Assembly (NCBI RefSeq): GCF_900141765.1
Contig: NZ_FSRK01000002.1
Location: 682,001-746,000, forward strand
Source: Epilithonimonas zeae
Lineage (GTDB): Bacteria > Bacteroidota > Bacteroidia > Flavobacteriales > Weeksellaceae
Length of the DNA: 64,000 nt
Direction: 5' to 3'
In this document: positions 51,901 through 60,352 of the stretch, one piece after another
Layout: each line of letters starts with the position of its first letter
Position numbering within the stretch: the stretch's first letter is position 1
The notes under the pieces: model-generated
Seen by the model: the letters and a program-made list of their open reading frames with translations, nothing else
The model's database searches: none
What the model was told of the DNA's origin: nothing
Made by a program: the position numbers and the translations under genes

Positions 51901-53854
51901 TACCGGAACGGTTACCAATATCGGAGCAAGCGGATTACCGGGTGGTACTCTCGTAGGAGCTTTGTATGTCGATGCCTCTGGAGATATTTTCGGAAATGCA
52001 GATAATGGTTCAGGCTTTTATCAGTTCAACAAAACCACAGGTACAGCTGTAAAAATTTCCAACTCGATTGGTGCCAATGGAAACGATGGGACAAATTGCC
52101 CTGATGCGGTAATTACTTTCCCAGCAGACCTAAGTATTACTAAAACAGACGGCAAAACAGTTTATACACCGGGTACAACCAATACCTACACTATTGTTGT
52201 AAGCAACAACAGTGGTCAGTATGGTGTGCTTGGTGCTACGGTTTCAGATCCTGTACCGGCAGGTATCCCTGCTGCGAATGTATCTTATTCCGTACCGGTA
52301 TTAACAGGCGGAGCAACCACCAGCATTACCGGAACTCAAACCGGTGCTCTTAATGATGTGGTAGGACTTCCTATAGGTGCTACAATCACCTACACCGTTA
52401 CTATCAATGTTCCTGTTGCATTTACAGGCGATCTGACTAATACCGTTACAGTAACTCCACCTGTAAATTCTACAGATCCTAATAATGCTAATAATTCGGC
52501 GACAGATGTAGATAGTTTTAACAATCCTTGTGCGATTACTGCTTCCAATCCTGATTCAGACGGAGATGGAATAGCTAACTCTTGTGATGTAGATGATGAC
52601 AATGACGGGATCTTGGATACGAATGAATGTGGTTCTAATAACAGAATCATTAGAGGAGACTTCTCAAGCCTCCCGACGCCTTCCGGTAACTTAAATGCTG
52701 CTCAGGTTGCAACAGCAACTTCAAATAAATGGATATATAATGGTTCAAATGGTGTAAATCTTTATTGGGGTAGTGTAGCAGGAGGTTTTGGCAATGGGAT
52801 TGTGTTAGAAAAAGATAATCAAACAGAATCTTTAACACATTCTTTAAGCGATGTTAATTATTCTTATTCTGGTACTCCACCTCAAATTCTTATTACAAGA
52901 TTTGCTGCAAGAAATGGTATTGGGGGAACTGGATCTGGTACTCAGAAAGGGAGATCATCCACCTTAACCATTAGCTATGCAGGAGTGGAGTATGTCAAAG
53001 TGGTTACGGCTGATGGGGTAAATAGTAACTCTACGCTTACATACAGTAATGGGGCTACTGGGAATATCTCTACAATATTAGTGGATAGTAACTATGATAA
53101 TTGGACGATCACACTTCCGTCGAACATTTCCCATTCGGGTGATTTGGTAATTAAAAATGTAAATGGTGTTGGAAATGCTCTTGGAGGAGCTGATGATTTT
53201 ATGTTTGCAGATATTGTTTTGAACTCTTGTAAAGATACCGATGGCGATGGCATTCCGGATTATCTAGATTTAGATAGTGACGCAGATGGATGTTCCGACG
53301 CTATGGAAGGCGGTGCAAATGTTATCGAGTACTGGTTGGTAACGGCTGGCGGTGTAGTGAATGGTGGTAGTACCACTGTGAATCAAAATTTATGTGCAAG
53401 CTCAAGCTGTATAAGTACCGGAACTGGTAATAATGGATTGCCTAAGGCAGCGTTTGCTGCAGGATATAGCAACACAACAGGTCAGTCTGTTGGGAACTCT
53501 CAGAATGCATTGGTAAATGACTGTTTCTGCTATGAATCTCCTACTGATCTTACTGCAATAGTTCCAGTAAATCACGGCATATCTGCACTAGGAAGAGCAG
53601 GCGCAGAAAATGGCAACTGGCCAATGTTGAGAAATTCTGCATACACAGCACTAGAGGCTAAAACCAAAGGTTTTGTTGTAACCAGAACTACCAGCCCGGA
53701 AACGACTGTTGCAATTCCTGTTGTAGGGATGATGGTATTTGATACAGATGAGGATGGAGGCAAAGGCTGTCTGAAAATCTACACCGGATCAGGAGTAGGA
53801 GAAGGATGGAAATGCTTTACAACACAGGGCTGTCCGCCACCTCCAAGTAACTAA
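48995..53854 (+). CDS. Giant multidomain exoprotein B (DUF6923, DUF11, five Ig-like repeats, W module)
   Basis: 1619 aa. Signal peptide (about 1-31, ending INAQ). Domain order: DUF6923-like propeller (about 32-260; NAIGINPVDGNMYGMRY), DUF11 (267-400; VSKTDSKTTYTSG), five Ig-like domains (about 400-802) of which four are near-identical 81-residue repeats, a second DUF6923-like domain (805-1035), DUF11 (1042-1180), TSP3 repeat (DPDSDGDGIANSCDVDDDND), the beta-sandwich shared with exoprotein A (1218-1408), TSP3, and the C-terminal module (about 1522-1619; ALEAKTKGFVVTR, GMMVFDTDEDG, CLKIYTG, GWKCF). No T9SS type A domain is seen. It is a likely adhesin; the gene for partner b follows. Confidence 0.82.
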   Translation: MIKINFFKQAKSKISLFVILLCLLLSNNINAQAVGCTNTMYLSQGTFSPSTEVGFYRINNSTNPFTYPLMKQHAGLIINAIGINPVDGNMYGMRYSNANLVRIDTNGNFINLGTIPGLPILDYNTGEIDVAGNYYVKATGLNNKFYKINLSTNAVTSLTLSATLELSDWAFNNTDGQLYSVNLPDGRLYKINPSTGNATPIGAAYSMPDAFGAMFGASNGEIYGAINSGGFYQFNTVTGARTLISASPAADQNDGAHCVTQPITFNVNLYVSKTDSKTTYTSGSSTTYTIVAGNTGPFGVVNANVTDPVPAGIPSANVTYTAVASAGSSTQVVGTQTGAINDFVSLPVGGTVTYTVTVNIPTTFTADLVNTVTITAPINSVETNSANNSATDTNTRVCVTPPTPTVSAGGPTTFCAGGSVTLTSSSASGNQWYKDGVIISGATGQTYSANASGTYTVIVTTIGCPSPASAGTTVTVNPIPPALTVSAGGPTTFCTGGSVVLTSTYNTTGAYQWYLNGTVIPGAVSYQYTATGSGTYTVTRELGGCTSPASAGTTVTVNPTPPALTVSAGGPTTFCAGGSVVLTSTYNTTGAYQWYLNGTLISGATSYQYTASASGTYTVTRELGGCTSPASAGTTVTVNPTPPALAVSVGGPTTFCTGGSVVLTSTYNTTGAYQWYLNGTLISGATSYQYTASAPGTYTVTRELGGCTSPASAGTTVTVNPTPPALTVSAGGPTTFCAGGSVVLTSTYNTTGAYQWYLNGTLISGAVSYQYTATGSGTYTVTRELGGCTSPASAGTTVTVNNCTGIACNTKFYLTQYPVSGPTTLYELDNTTNPFTITSIGTSPANMHVNAIGYNTVDNLIYGIRTDAGFMNYMVRIDGNGVFTSLGAVTNLPTGGYNSGAFDNSGNYYVLNSGSTRFYRINVTTNTATLITLSRLLNVNDIVYDKTTGKMFGYEGVSGANILVSIDPVTGTVTNIGASGLPGGTLVGALYVDASGDIFGNADNGSGFYQFNKTTGTAVKISNSIGANGNDGTNCPDAVITFPADLSITKTDGKTVYTPGTTNTYTIVVSNNSGQYGVLGATVSDPVPAGIPAANVSYSVPVLTGGATTSITGTQTGALNDVVGLPIGATITYTVTINVPVAFTGDLTNTVTVTPPVNSTDPNNANNSATDVDSFNNPCAITASNPDSDGDGIANSCDVDDDNDGILDTNECGSNNRIIRGDFSSLPTPSGNLNAAQVATATSNKWIYNGSNGVNLYWGSVAGGFGNGIVLEKDNQTESLTHSLSDVNYSYSGTPPQILITRFAARNGIGGTGSGTQKGRSSTLTISYAGVEYVKVVTADGVNSNSTLTYSNGATGNISTILVDSNYDNWTITLPSNISHSGDLVIKNVNGVGNALGGADDFMFADIVLNSCKDTDGDGIPDYLDLDSDADGCSDAMEGGANVIEYWLVTAGGVVNGGSTTVNQNLCASSSCISTGTGNNGLPKAAFAAGYSNTTGQSVGNSQNALVNDCFCYESPTDLTAIVPVNHGISALGRAGAENGNWPMLRNSAYTALEAKTKGFVVTRTTSPETTVAIPVVGMMVFDTDEDGGKGCLKIYTGSGVGEGWKCFTTQGCPPPPSN
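50183..51397 (+). repeat. Five Ig-like coding repeats, four with exact 243-bp period
   Basis: Units start at 50426, 50669, 50912 and 51155, with a more divergent first unit from about 50183. Each encodes 81 residues of the Ig-like pattern FCxGGSVVLTSTYNTTGAYQ and GTYTVTRELGGCTSPASAG. Confidence 0.92.
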
Positions 53855-53951
53855 ATCGGGCAATAGCCAATTTTTTACAATTTGCCATCGGATTCAGATA
53901 ATTAAAATCTGATGGCAGTTGTAATAATTAACTTTAAAATATAAAAACAAA

Positions 53952-54530
53952 ATGAACAAGATAATTTCAATCATATTAATAAGTGTTTCCGCCACTGCCT
54001 TTTCTCAGGTAAGAATAGGAAAGTCTGACGCAGCCAATCTTAGCAGCACTTCAGTTTTGCTGGAGTTTGGAGATACAAAAGACAAAGGAATTGTATTGCC
54101 ATATGTAGAAACAGTTCCTGCAGAAGGAAGTACACAAGCCACAGGTGGTACCATTATTTTTGATGTTTCTGCAAACACTGAGTACAAAATAAAAGTCAAA
54201 AATCAGAATGCAGGTTGGCGAGACCTCAGTGTGCAATCCGGATATTCCACATCGGTAGAAACTATTGTAAAGCCAGTACAGGCAACGCCATTGGCGGATA
54301 ATACAAACGCAAAAGCAATCATTGGTTCGTCAACTTCTGCAGCAGATGGCATTTTGGTGTTGGAGTCTACGGACAAAGCAATGGTGCTGCCAATTGTAGA
54401 TGATTATAAAGCTATCAAAAATCCTTCCCCCGGTATGCTTGCATTCCTGAAAGGCCTTACAGCAAATGAACATCGCTTGATAGTTTTCAACGGACAGAAA
54501 TGGACGTTCTGGAGACCAAAAGTGAACTAA
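53952..54530 (+). CDS. Small secreted partner protein b (two W modules)
   Basis: 192 aa. Signal peptide ends AFSQ. The first module reads KGIVLPYVETVPAEG...GTIIFDVSANTEYKIKV...GWRDLS. The second reads ILVLESTDKAMVLPIVDD...PGMLAFLKG...LIVFNGQKWTFWRP. The start VRIGKSDAANLSSTSVLLEF is shared with partners c and d. It lies 97 bp after exoprotein B. No membrane segment or sorting domain is present. Confidence 0.78.
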   Translation: MNKIISIILISVSATAFSQVRIGKSDAANLSSTSVLLEFGDTKDKGIVLPYVETVPAEGSTQATGGTIIFDVSANTEYKIKVKNQNAGWRDLSVQSGYSTSVETIVKPVQATPLADNTNAKAIIGSSTSAADGILVLESTDKAMVLPIVDDYKAIKNPSPGMLAFLKGLTANEHRLIVFNGQKWTFWRPKVN

Positions 54531-54555
54531 GACAAGACTACTATTTAATTTTTTA

Positions 54556-54622
54556 GCCGGGCAGTTTTTTATATTACGACTACAATTTCTTTCATAACTA
54601 TTGTGCTGTTCGGCTTTTTTTC
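54556..54622 (+). terminator. Terminator after the B-b cassette
   Basis: GCCGGGCAG pairs with CTGTTCGGC (two G-U pairs) around a 41-nt loop, followed by seven T. Confidence 0.65.
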
Positions 54623-54695
54623 TAAAATGTGATTTGAATGAACTGCTTTGAGGCTAAAAGTAGATAAGAATATTTTTAAAGTTAACTTCACCACA

Positions 54696-55142
54696 ATGAA
54701 AATTAATAATCTGAAAAATGTAAATCTAATAATCCGAGTACTTGCTTTTTTGATGTTATTGAATATTGGATTTTTTCTCTTGGCAATCTTGCTTTTAAAA
54801 TCGATCTTGATTCCTGTAATCATTGGGGCGATAATATTAGCTGAGATTGTATTCTATTTTCGGCTAAGGTATATAGAGTTTGATGATTCTGGAGAAGTTT
54901 TGATTCTGAAAGCCTATCACCCTTTAAAAAATAAAATCCACTTGCAAGGAAATGCGAATATAGAAATTCCTAAAAATTGCATTGAAAAATATGTTGTGAA
55001 CGGCGGAAAACTGATGTTGTGGGGAACCCATTTGGGGAGAAACAAACCCTTTACAATAGAGTTCCGGATTCCCTATTTTGGAAATATCAATCAAAATAAA
55101 ATTGATTCAAGATTAAAAGAATATCTAAATAGATATGAGTGA
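54696..55142 (+). CDS. Two-helix membrane protein of unknown function
   Basis: 148 aa from the ATG at 54696; an in-frame TTG at 54648 is less likely. Two close membrane helices (about 12-35 and 37-56) are followed by a soluble, beta-rich domain of about 90 residues (YIEFDDSGEVLILKAYHP, KLMLWGTHLGRNKPF) that suggests a PH-like or YcxB-like fold, though I do not recognise it firmly. It sits between the B-b cassette and the remains of a mobile-element gene. Confidence 0.6.
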   Translation: MKINNLKNVNLIIRVLAFLMLLNIGFFLLAILLLKSILIPVIIGAIILAEIVFYFRLRYIEFDDSGEVLILKAYHPLKNKIHLQGNANIEIPKNCIEKYVVNGGKLMLWGTHLGRNKPFTIEFRIPYFGNINQNKIDSRLKEYLNRYE

Positions 55143-55345
55143 TTTCATTAACATCAATATAGGAGCTTTGATTCACCAGCGGGTTTCGGAAAAAAACTGG
55201 AAATCACAAGGATTTGTAATTTTTTCAACAGTTCTGAGGATGAGGTTTTAGAAATGTATCTCTCAAACTCTGGAAACAGAATTATTATTGAAATGGAGCA
55301 AGATTCTGGATTATGATTTTTTCAGGATCTATACCCAGCATCAAG
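55136..55345 (+). pseudogene. Decayed small gene of a transposon-associated family
   Basis: Three frames joined by two shifts read MSDFININIGALIHQRVSEKN, then EITRICNFFNSSEDEVLEMY, then LETELLLKWSKILDYDFFRI to YTQH. I recall intact relatives (RICNFF...LLKWSKLLEYDFFR..SQHLILY) in Chryseobacterium, often next to IS-type transposases. No transposase or terminal inverted repeat is seen here. The start overlaps the previous stop. The following 60 bp show nothing before the minus-strand terminator. Confidence 0.65.
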
Positions 55346-55404
55346 CTTACTTACTTTCTCTTCTATCTCTTGTAATTCCTGATTTATAAACTCAAATGTT
55401 ACAT

Positions 55405-55432
55405 AATTAAAAAAAGCAGACCTAGGCCTGCT
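55405..55432 (-). terminator. Terminator of the minus-strand C-c operon
   Basis: On the minus strand AGCAGGCC and GGTCTGCT pair with a tight loop and run into TTTTTTTAATT. It lies about 125 bp after the last gene of the minus-strand group. Confidence 0.7.
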
Positions 55433-55558
55433 CTTCCTAAATAAATTTTAATTATGGAAAAATTGAATAGTTACTCCGTTATTGAGTATATCTTCTTTAA
55501 TTTTTATTTCTCACACTCCATATAGAAGTTAGTTTCATCAATATAAACTGATTTATAA

Positions 55559-55777
55559 TTACAGAATCCCAATGTAATAATCTCTTAATTTACCTTTGTG
55601 AAAATAGAGATGTATTTTTTTTGAAAATATCCCCAAACAATAAGTTTTCAATATATAAGTTCTCTCATTACGTGTCTTATAATCTGCAGGTCTCCCGAAA
55701 AATTTTTGAGTCTCGTGCCGAGATTTGCCAATCATGGTTTCTTCTAAAATTTTATCAAGTATTTGTGTGTCCATCAT
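55559..55777 (-). CDS. Small BamE-like protein, possibly frameshifted
   Basis: 72 aa. The pattern MIGKSRHETQKFFGRPADYK then YILKTYCLGIFSKKIHLYFH and KGKLRDYYI recalls the short BamE/SmpA-like fold (helix-turn then beta strands) without a signal peptide. The frame stops after GIL; one base shift continues as TLGFCNYKSVYIDETNFYME to a stop near 55490, which looks coding and hints at a frameshift. The gene starts 14 bp after partner c, on the same strand. Confidence 0.5.
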   Translation of the reverse strand: MMDTQILDKILEETMIGKSRHETQKFFGRPADYKTRNERTYILKTYCLGIFSKKIHLYFHKGKLRDYYIGIL

Positions 55778-55791
55778 TTAAGATTTTAATT

Positions 55792-56304
55792 TTAGGGTTT
55801 CCAAAAAGACCAAACGGTTCCGTTGTAAACAACAAGCTGTTTTTTCACGGTGTCATAAACCATCATTCCTGGCGCAGGGCTAATGATGTTAAGATGAGGG
55901 CTTGCTACTTTTGGTAAAATCATCGCTTTGTTGGTATCAGAAAGTACTAAAATCCCGTTAGCTGGGTCTGATGTATTTGTTCCAATCATAGTTTTAGCTG
56001 TGGTAAGCTCGGTTTTGGATTGCTGTATAGCAATGTTAGCCTGGCCGGTAGTATCAATACTCAAATCAAACCAACTTCCTTGTTTCAGGTATTTCATCTT
56101 GTGATCGGTCACATCATAAATAATAGTTCCGTTTTCAGTACTGCTGGCTGTGCTTTCAACATAAGGGACGATCATTCCTTTGTTTTCTGTATTGGCGAAC
56201 TCCAACGAAACCGATGTGTTGGTAACGTTGGTTTTGCCAATAGCGACTTGAGATTTAATAACAATTGTTACAAAAATCAATACTACTCCTAAATTTTTTT
56301 TCAT
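55792..56304 (-). CDS. Small secreted partner protein c (two W modules)
   Basis: 170 aa from the ATG at 56304, where MKKNLGVVLIFVTIVIKSQ is a signal peptide; an upstream ATG at 56337 would put 11 polar residues before it. Modules: KGMIVPYVEST...GTIIYDVTDHKMKYLKQGSW, then ILVLSDTNKAMILPKVASPH...PGMMVYDTVKKQLVVYNGTVW ending SFWKP. About 70-80 percent of residues agree by eye with partner d at 61806-62321. It follows giant exoprotein C. Confidence 0.8.
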   Translation of the reverse strand: MKKNLGVVLIFVTIVIKSQVAIGKTNVTNTSVSLEFANTENKGMIVPYVESTASSTENGTIIYDVTDHKMKYLKQGSWFDLSIDTTGQANIAIQQSKTELTTAKTMIGTNTSDPANGILVLSDTNKAMILPKVASPHLNIISPAPGMMVYDTVKKQLVVYNGTVWSFWKP

Positions 56305-56368
56305 TGTACTGTCTTTAGAATCTGTTATTCTCATCACAAATGTTTTTTTATATTAATGAATTGTGTTC

Positions 56369-59300
56369 TTAGTCCGGGCATGTCTGTGTAGAAATACAAT
56401 ACCAATGATAGTTGACACCATTATCTGTAGAGGTGTACATTTTCAAACAATGATTAGTGGCATCATAAACTACCATTCCCTCTACAAAGTTCCCTGACGG
56501 TATTTCTACAGGAACATCCGGCGTTGAGGGGTTGCTGTCAGCATCACTGAAAGCGACTCTGTTTACAACCAATCCTTTTGTTTTGGATTCTAATGCAATC
56601 CATCCTCCTTTTCTTACCATTGGCCAATTGTCGGCATCTGTTTCACCTGCTCTTGCCAGAGAAGTAATTCCAACTTTGGTGTCCAAAATAGTTCCGCCGG
56701 TTGTGAGTCCTGGTTTGTAACAAAATGTAGGACAGCTATTTATCAGCGCATTTTGCGAATCTCCTATGCCTTGTCCCGTAGTATTACTATATCCTGTTGG
56801 TAGAGTTAAAAACTGAGGAACACCATTCGCATTAACACAAGTTCCCGTAGCACATAAATTTTGATTAACAGGCGTACTGCCTCCTGTTACAGTTCCTCCA
56901 GCTGTTACAAGCTGACCTGTTGAGATATTTGCTGCACCTTCTATCGCATCAGAGCATCCATCACCATCAGAATCTAGATCTGACTGGTTAGGAATTCCAT
57001 CAGTATCCGTGTCACATATTTTTTTAGAAAAAATAGAATACTGAGTGCGCTCTCCTGCTCCAACTCCGGAGTTTGTTAATTCAATAGAAGAAACAAGCGT
57101 ATTACCAATTCCTTTTAACATAATCATTTGATTATCCACGTTACCAGAACTCGTTATTTTTCCGCTAGATACATTATAAATCATACGAGGAAAGGCTGTG
57201 GTAATATTGGCTGAATAAAAAGCGTTATTTGCAGTTCCTCCATTTACACTAAAAGTATAATCAACAAACGAAGGAGAACTTGAAACAACATCTAAATCAT
57301 TCAGGTAAAATGCAATTTCACTTGCAGGAATAGCAGGGCTAAATGTAATTGTATAACTAATTCCTCCTACTCTTTCTATTTGCTGTCCTCCTCCCGATTG
57401 ATTTACAAAAAATCTGTTTTGAGAATCGTTCAAACTATTTGTAGTAGTTACAAGAGTACCATTAGTTGTAACAGTTACAGTTGATGTAGTCTGCCCCGTC
57501 CATGCCCCGGAAGTATTTTGGGAGAGATAAGGAGTACAATCTTCTGTGATATCTAAGATACCATCATTATCATCATCATAATCACACATATCTGGGATGC
57601 CATCTCCATCAGAATCTACACCAATGCAATAAAGTGTATTTGTATCTGTCGAAGTACTATTTGCTGTATTGGCATCATTAATATTGGCTGGGGCTGTTAT
57701 TGTTACTGTATTTGCAAGATTTCCTGTAAATGTTGAAGGGATATTTACTGTCACAGTGTAGGTGACTGTTCCATTTACAGGGAGCGATATCAAATCATTA
57801 ATTGCACCCGTTTGTGTGCCTGTTACAGAAGTTGTACTTCCGGCAGAAGCCACAGCCGTGTATGACATGTTTGCAGCTGGAATTCCGGCCGGTAACAGAT
57901 CGGATACGGTAGCATTTTGTACCCCAAAAGGACCATTATTTCTTGCTACAATAGTATAAACGGTATTTGTTCCAGCTGAATAAGTGCTTGTTCCATCTGT
58001 TTTGGTAACAGATAGATCTGCATCAAATGTAATTGGAGCAGTAACGCAATGGGCACCGTCGTTATTTCCACTTGCTGGTGCAGAGGAAACCTGCACTCTG
58101 TTTCCGTTTGTCAAATTAAATTGAAAAAAACCACCGGCATTATTAACCCCGTAGATTTCGCCGGTACTTGAACCAAAAAGGGCTCCAAAGGTTGCCGCTC
58201 CGGGAGAGGTACCTATAAAACTTACTGTTCCGGTCGATGGGTTAATAGAAAATAGCCTGCCATCTAAAGCAACGCCATATAAGAGATTTGTAACCACGTT
58301 GTATGCTAAGTCAGAAGGATCAGTAGCTTGTGATAAAGTAATTGGTACAGCCGTCAAAGATGCTATATTAACTCTGTATATTGTACTATTGGAGCCGGAG
58401 TGCTTAATGTAGTAATTCCCGAGATGATCTATCTCTCCACTGTTATAATTAGTGGTTCCGGTTGCAGCGGGTAACCCGGAGATGGCTCCTAAATCTGTAA
58501 TGGCTCCACTGGAATCAATCCTAAGAAGATTATTACTAAAGGTTCGCATCGCATAGATATATCCATCTATTGGATTAAGCCCGGTTGCATTATATTGATA
58601 GCCTGCCGGTGAACCAATAATAGGATAAGTAAATGGATTGGTAGAAGAGATGATATTGTATATTGCACTGTTGGCATTTTGAACCAGATACATTTTAGAG
58701 TCGCATGGAAAAGGTGTGGGCGATACAATTAGACATACATTACCTATACTGTTTGTGATATTGCCACTAAGGTTTGATATGTTTGCTGATGTATTAGTAA
58801 AGGCAGTTGGGTTACTTTCGCAACTCGGATTGCCTTGACCGGGCATATTGGTAACATTAACAGTGATGGTGGCAGTTGTATTAGCTGCTTGATTATAACC
58901 GGCAACTGCTATGGATGTTCCGCCTGGATTTGCAGTTACGGTTCCAGCTGTCAATCCTGTAACTGTAACATTAGGATTTGCGGCAAGCCTAAGTCCACTT
59001 GGAAGGTTGTCTGTAAATGAAAGATTAGTCTGTGCAACACTACCGGCAGCCGTATTGTTAAGAGTAAAAGTATATGTTGCTGTACCATTAGAAACAATAG
59101 TAGAAGGAGATACACTTTTAGTAAGCACTGTAACTGGAGCGAGAGATGGCGAAAAATTATCATACAGATAATATACTCCCTGTGCATTGGCCAAAGTAGT
59201 AGCTCCACCTTGTCTAAGCTGACCTACTGTCATATACTCTTCACCTCCTACCGCAGTATATTGCAATGTTACCTTTACCCAATTATTACGGGATGTTGCT

Positions 59301-60004
59301 CCATAAACATCGGTATTGCTTGCGGGGATTAAAACTCTGCCACTACCAAAGGAATTAAGTAGTGGTGCAAAGCTTCCTCCACCCACTGTATTGCTATTTG
59401 AAGGAGATGTTGTCGAAAATACTGCACCGATAAAGCCTTGTTCTGATGCTGGAAGATCGACATATGTTAAAACAGGTAAAAATGCGGAAGGCGACCCGCC
59501 GAACATGTGAGCTACATAAAAAGAAAAACTATAAGTAATACCTGCTATCAGGGGAGATGATAACCTATTGGTAAGATATTCTTTGTAATTGTTAAGTGGA
59601 GAGTTATTTACTTCCGCATAACCTCCTACAAAACCAGTTCCGCTTTGGGCTGTAAGTGTCTGTGGGCTAAGTGTAAGGCTAGACCCGCTAGTTGGAGTAC
59701 AGACATTCATATAATCCGGAGTACCTGCAGTTGTAGGCTGTGTCCATCCTGTAGCTCTGGTTAGCTGGCTTTGGGCATTAGGGCATTGTGAGAAATTCTC
59801 AAAATCCGGATTACTGATGTTTTGCGCACCAATATAACAACCTATTAATATTAAACAAAACCTTATAAGATTGTTTCTCAAGATATGGTTCTTGATTTGA
59901 TTTCTTTTTAAAATTATATTTTTCGTCACATTTTGCGTTATGTCACGACCAGATACTATTAATTTTAGCAACGCAAATAAGTGTTTAGAATAGAATTTAA
60001 TCAT
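56369..60004 (-). CDS. Giant multidomain exoprotein C (two DUF11, DUF6923, TSP3, W module)
   Basis: 1211 aa. The hydrophobic signal core (FCLILIGCYIGAQ) sits near residues 48-60 after a long basic n-region; no internal ATG is available to shorten it. Then: an N-terminal domain starting NISNPDFENFSQCPNAQ, typical of Bacteroidetes surface proteins; DUF11 (about 293-425); DUF6923-like (435-655; NATGLNPIDGYIYAMRT); DUF11 (660-800); TSP3 (DSDGDGIPDMCDYDDDNDG); a beta domain; TSP3; and the C-terminal module (about 1110-1211; WIALESKTKGLVVNR, GMVVYDATNHCLKMYTS). The shared C-terminus ties it to A and B. Partner c follows and gene e precedes it by 24 bp. Confidence 0.8.
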   Translation of the reverse strand: MIKFYSKHLFALLKLIVSGRDITQNVTKNIILKRNQIKNHILRNNLIRFCLILIGCYIGAQNISNPDFENFSQCPNAQSQLTRATGWTQPTTAGTPDYMNVCTPTSGSSLTLSPQTLTAQSGTGFVGGYAEVNNSPLNNYKEYLTNRLSSPLIAGITYSFSFYVAHMFGGSPSAFLPVLTYVDLPASEQGFIGAVFSTTSPSNSNTVGGGSFAPLLNSFGSGRVLIPASNTDVYGATSRNNWVKVTLQYTAVGGEEYMTVGQLRQGGATTLANAQGVYYLYDNFSPSLAPVTVLTKSVSPSTIVSNGTATYTFTLNNTAAGSVAQTNLSFTDNLPSGLRLAANPNVTVTGLTAGTVTANPGGTSIAVAGYNQAANTTATITVNVTNMPGQGNPSCESNPTAFTNTSANISNLSGNITNSIGNVCLIVSPTPFPCDSKMYLVQNANSAIYNIISSTNPFTYPIIGSPAGYQYNATGLNPIDGYIYAMRTFSNNLLRIDSSGAITDLGAISGLPAATGTTNYNSGEIDHLGNYYIKHSGSNSTIYRVNIASLTAVPITLSQATDPSDLAYNVVTNLLYGVALDGRLFSINPSTGTVSFIGTSPGAATFGALFGSSTGEIYGVNNAGGFFQFNLTNGNRVQVSSAPASGNNDGAHCVTAPITFDADLSVTKTDGTSTYSAGTNTVYTIVARNNGPFGVQNATVSDLLPAGIPAANMSYTAVASAGSTTSVTGTQTGAINDLISLPVNGTVTYTVTVNIPSTFTGNLANTVTITAPANINDANTANSTSTDTNTLYCIGVDSDGDGIPDMCDYDDDNDGILDITEDCTPYLSQNTSGAWTGQTTSTVTVTTNGTLVTTTNSLNDSQNRFFVNQSGGGQQIERVGGISYTITFSPAIPASEIAFYLNDLDVVSSSPSFVDYTFSVNGGTANNAFYSANITTAFPRMIYNVSSGKITSSGNVDNQMIMLKGIGNTLVSSIELTNSGVGAGERTQYSIFSKKICDTDTDGIPNQSDLDSDGDGCSDAIEGAANISTGQLVTAGGTVTGGSTPVNQNLCATGTCVNANGVPQFLTLPTGYSNTTGQGIGDSQNALINSCPTFCYKPGLTTGGTILDTKVGITSLARAGETDADNWPMVRKGGWIALESKTKGLVVNRVAFSDADSNPSTPDVPVEIPSGNFVEGMVVYDATNHCLKMYTSTDNGVNYHWYCISTQTCPD

Positions 60005-60028
60005 AATATGTATTTTTAATAGTAATGG

Positions 60029-60316
60029 TCAAAGGTTGATTACGTTTGTGCTGAGATTCTCAGTAAGATTCCTTATTCTTAAAACACTATCAACATCCAG
60101 GTTTTCCGTAGGAGAGGGAATGTTTACAGTATAGTTTTTGGTACGTAATTGATCTCCAGTTATTATTGGAAGGATGATGCCGTATAAAATAGTGTCGTTT
60201 GCTGGTTTTAAGGTAACACCTAAAATGGTTTTGGCCGTAGTAGTATTGACGCCAACCTGAGCATGTGTAAAAAATCCTGTAAAAAGAAGAATTTTCACCA
60301 ATAGTGCTGTACTCAT
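60029..60316 (-). CDS. Truncated small secreted protein e upstream of exoprotein C
   Basis: 95 aa from the ATG at 60316 (MSTALLVKILLFTGFF...HAQ signal); an ATG at 60352 is also in frame. The mature start VGVNTTTAKTILGVTLKP and YGIILPIITGDQ match the beginning of the first module of the partner proteins, but the GMxVYD...W part and the whole second module are missing. It could be a shortened family member with a different job or a decaying copy. It lies 24 bp upstream of exoprotein C in the same orientation. Confidence 0.6.
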   Translation of the reverse strand: MSTALLVKILLFTGFFTHAQVGVNTTTAKTILGVTLKPANDTILYGIILPIITGDQLRTKNYTVNIPSPTENLDVDSVLRIRNLTENLSTNVINL

Positions 60317-60352
60317 CTTCAATATTTTAAAATTACTTGAATTATTTATCAA

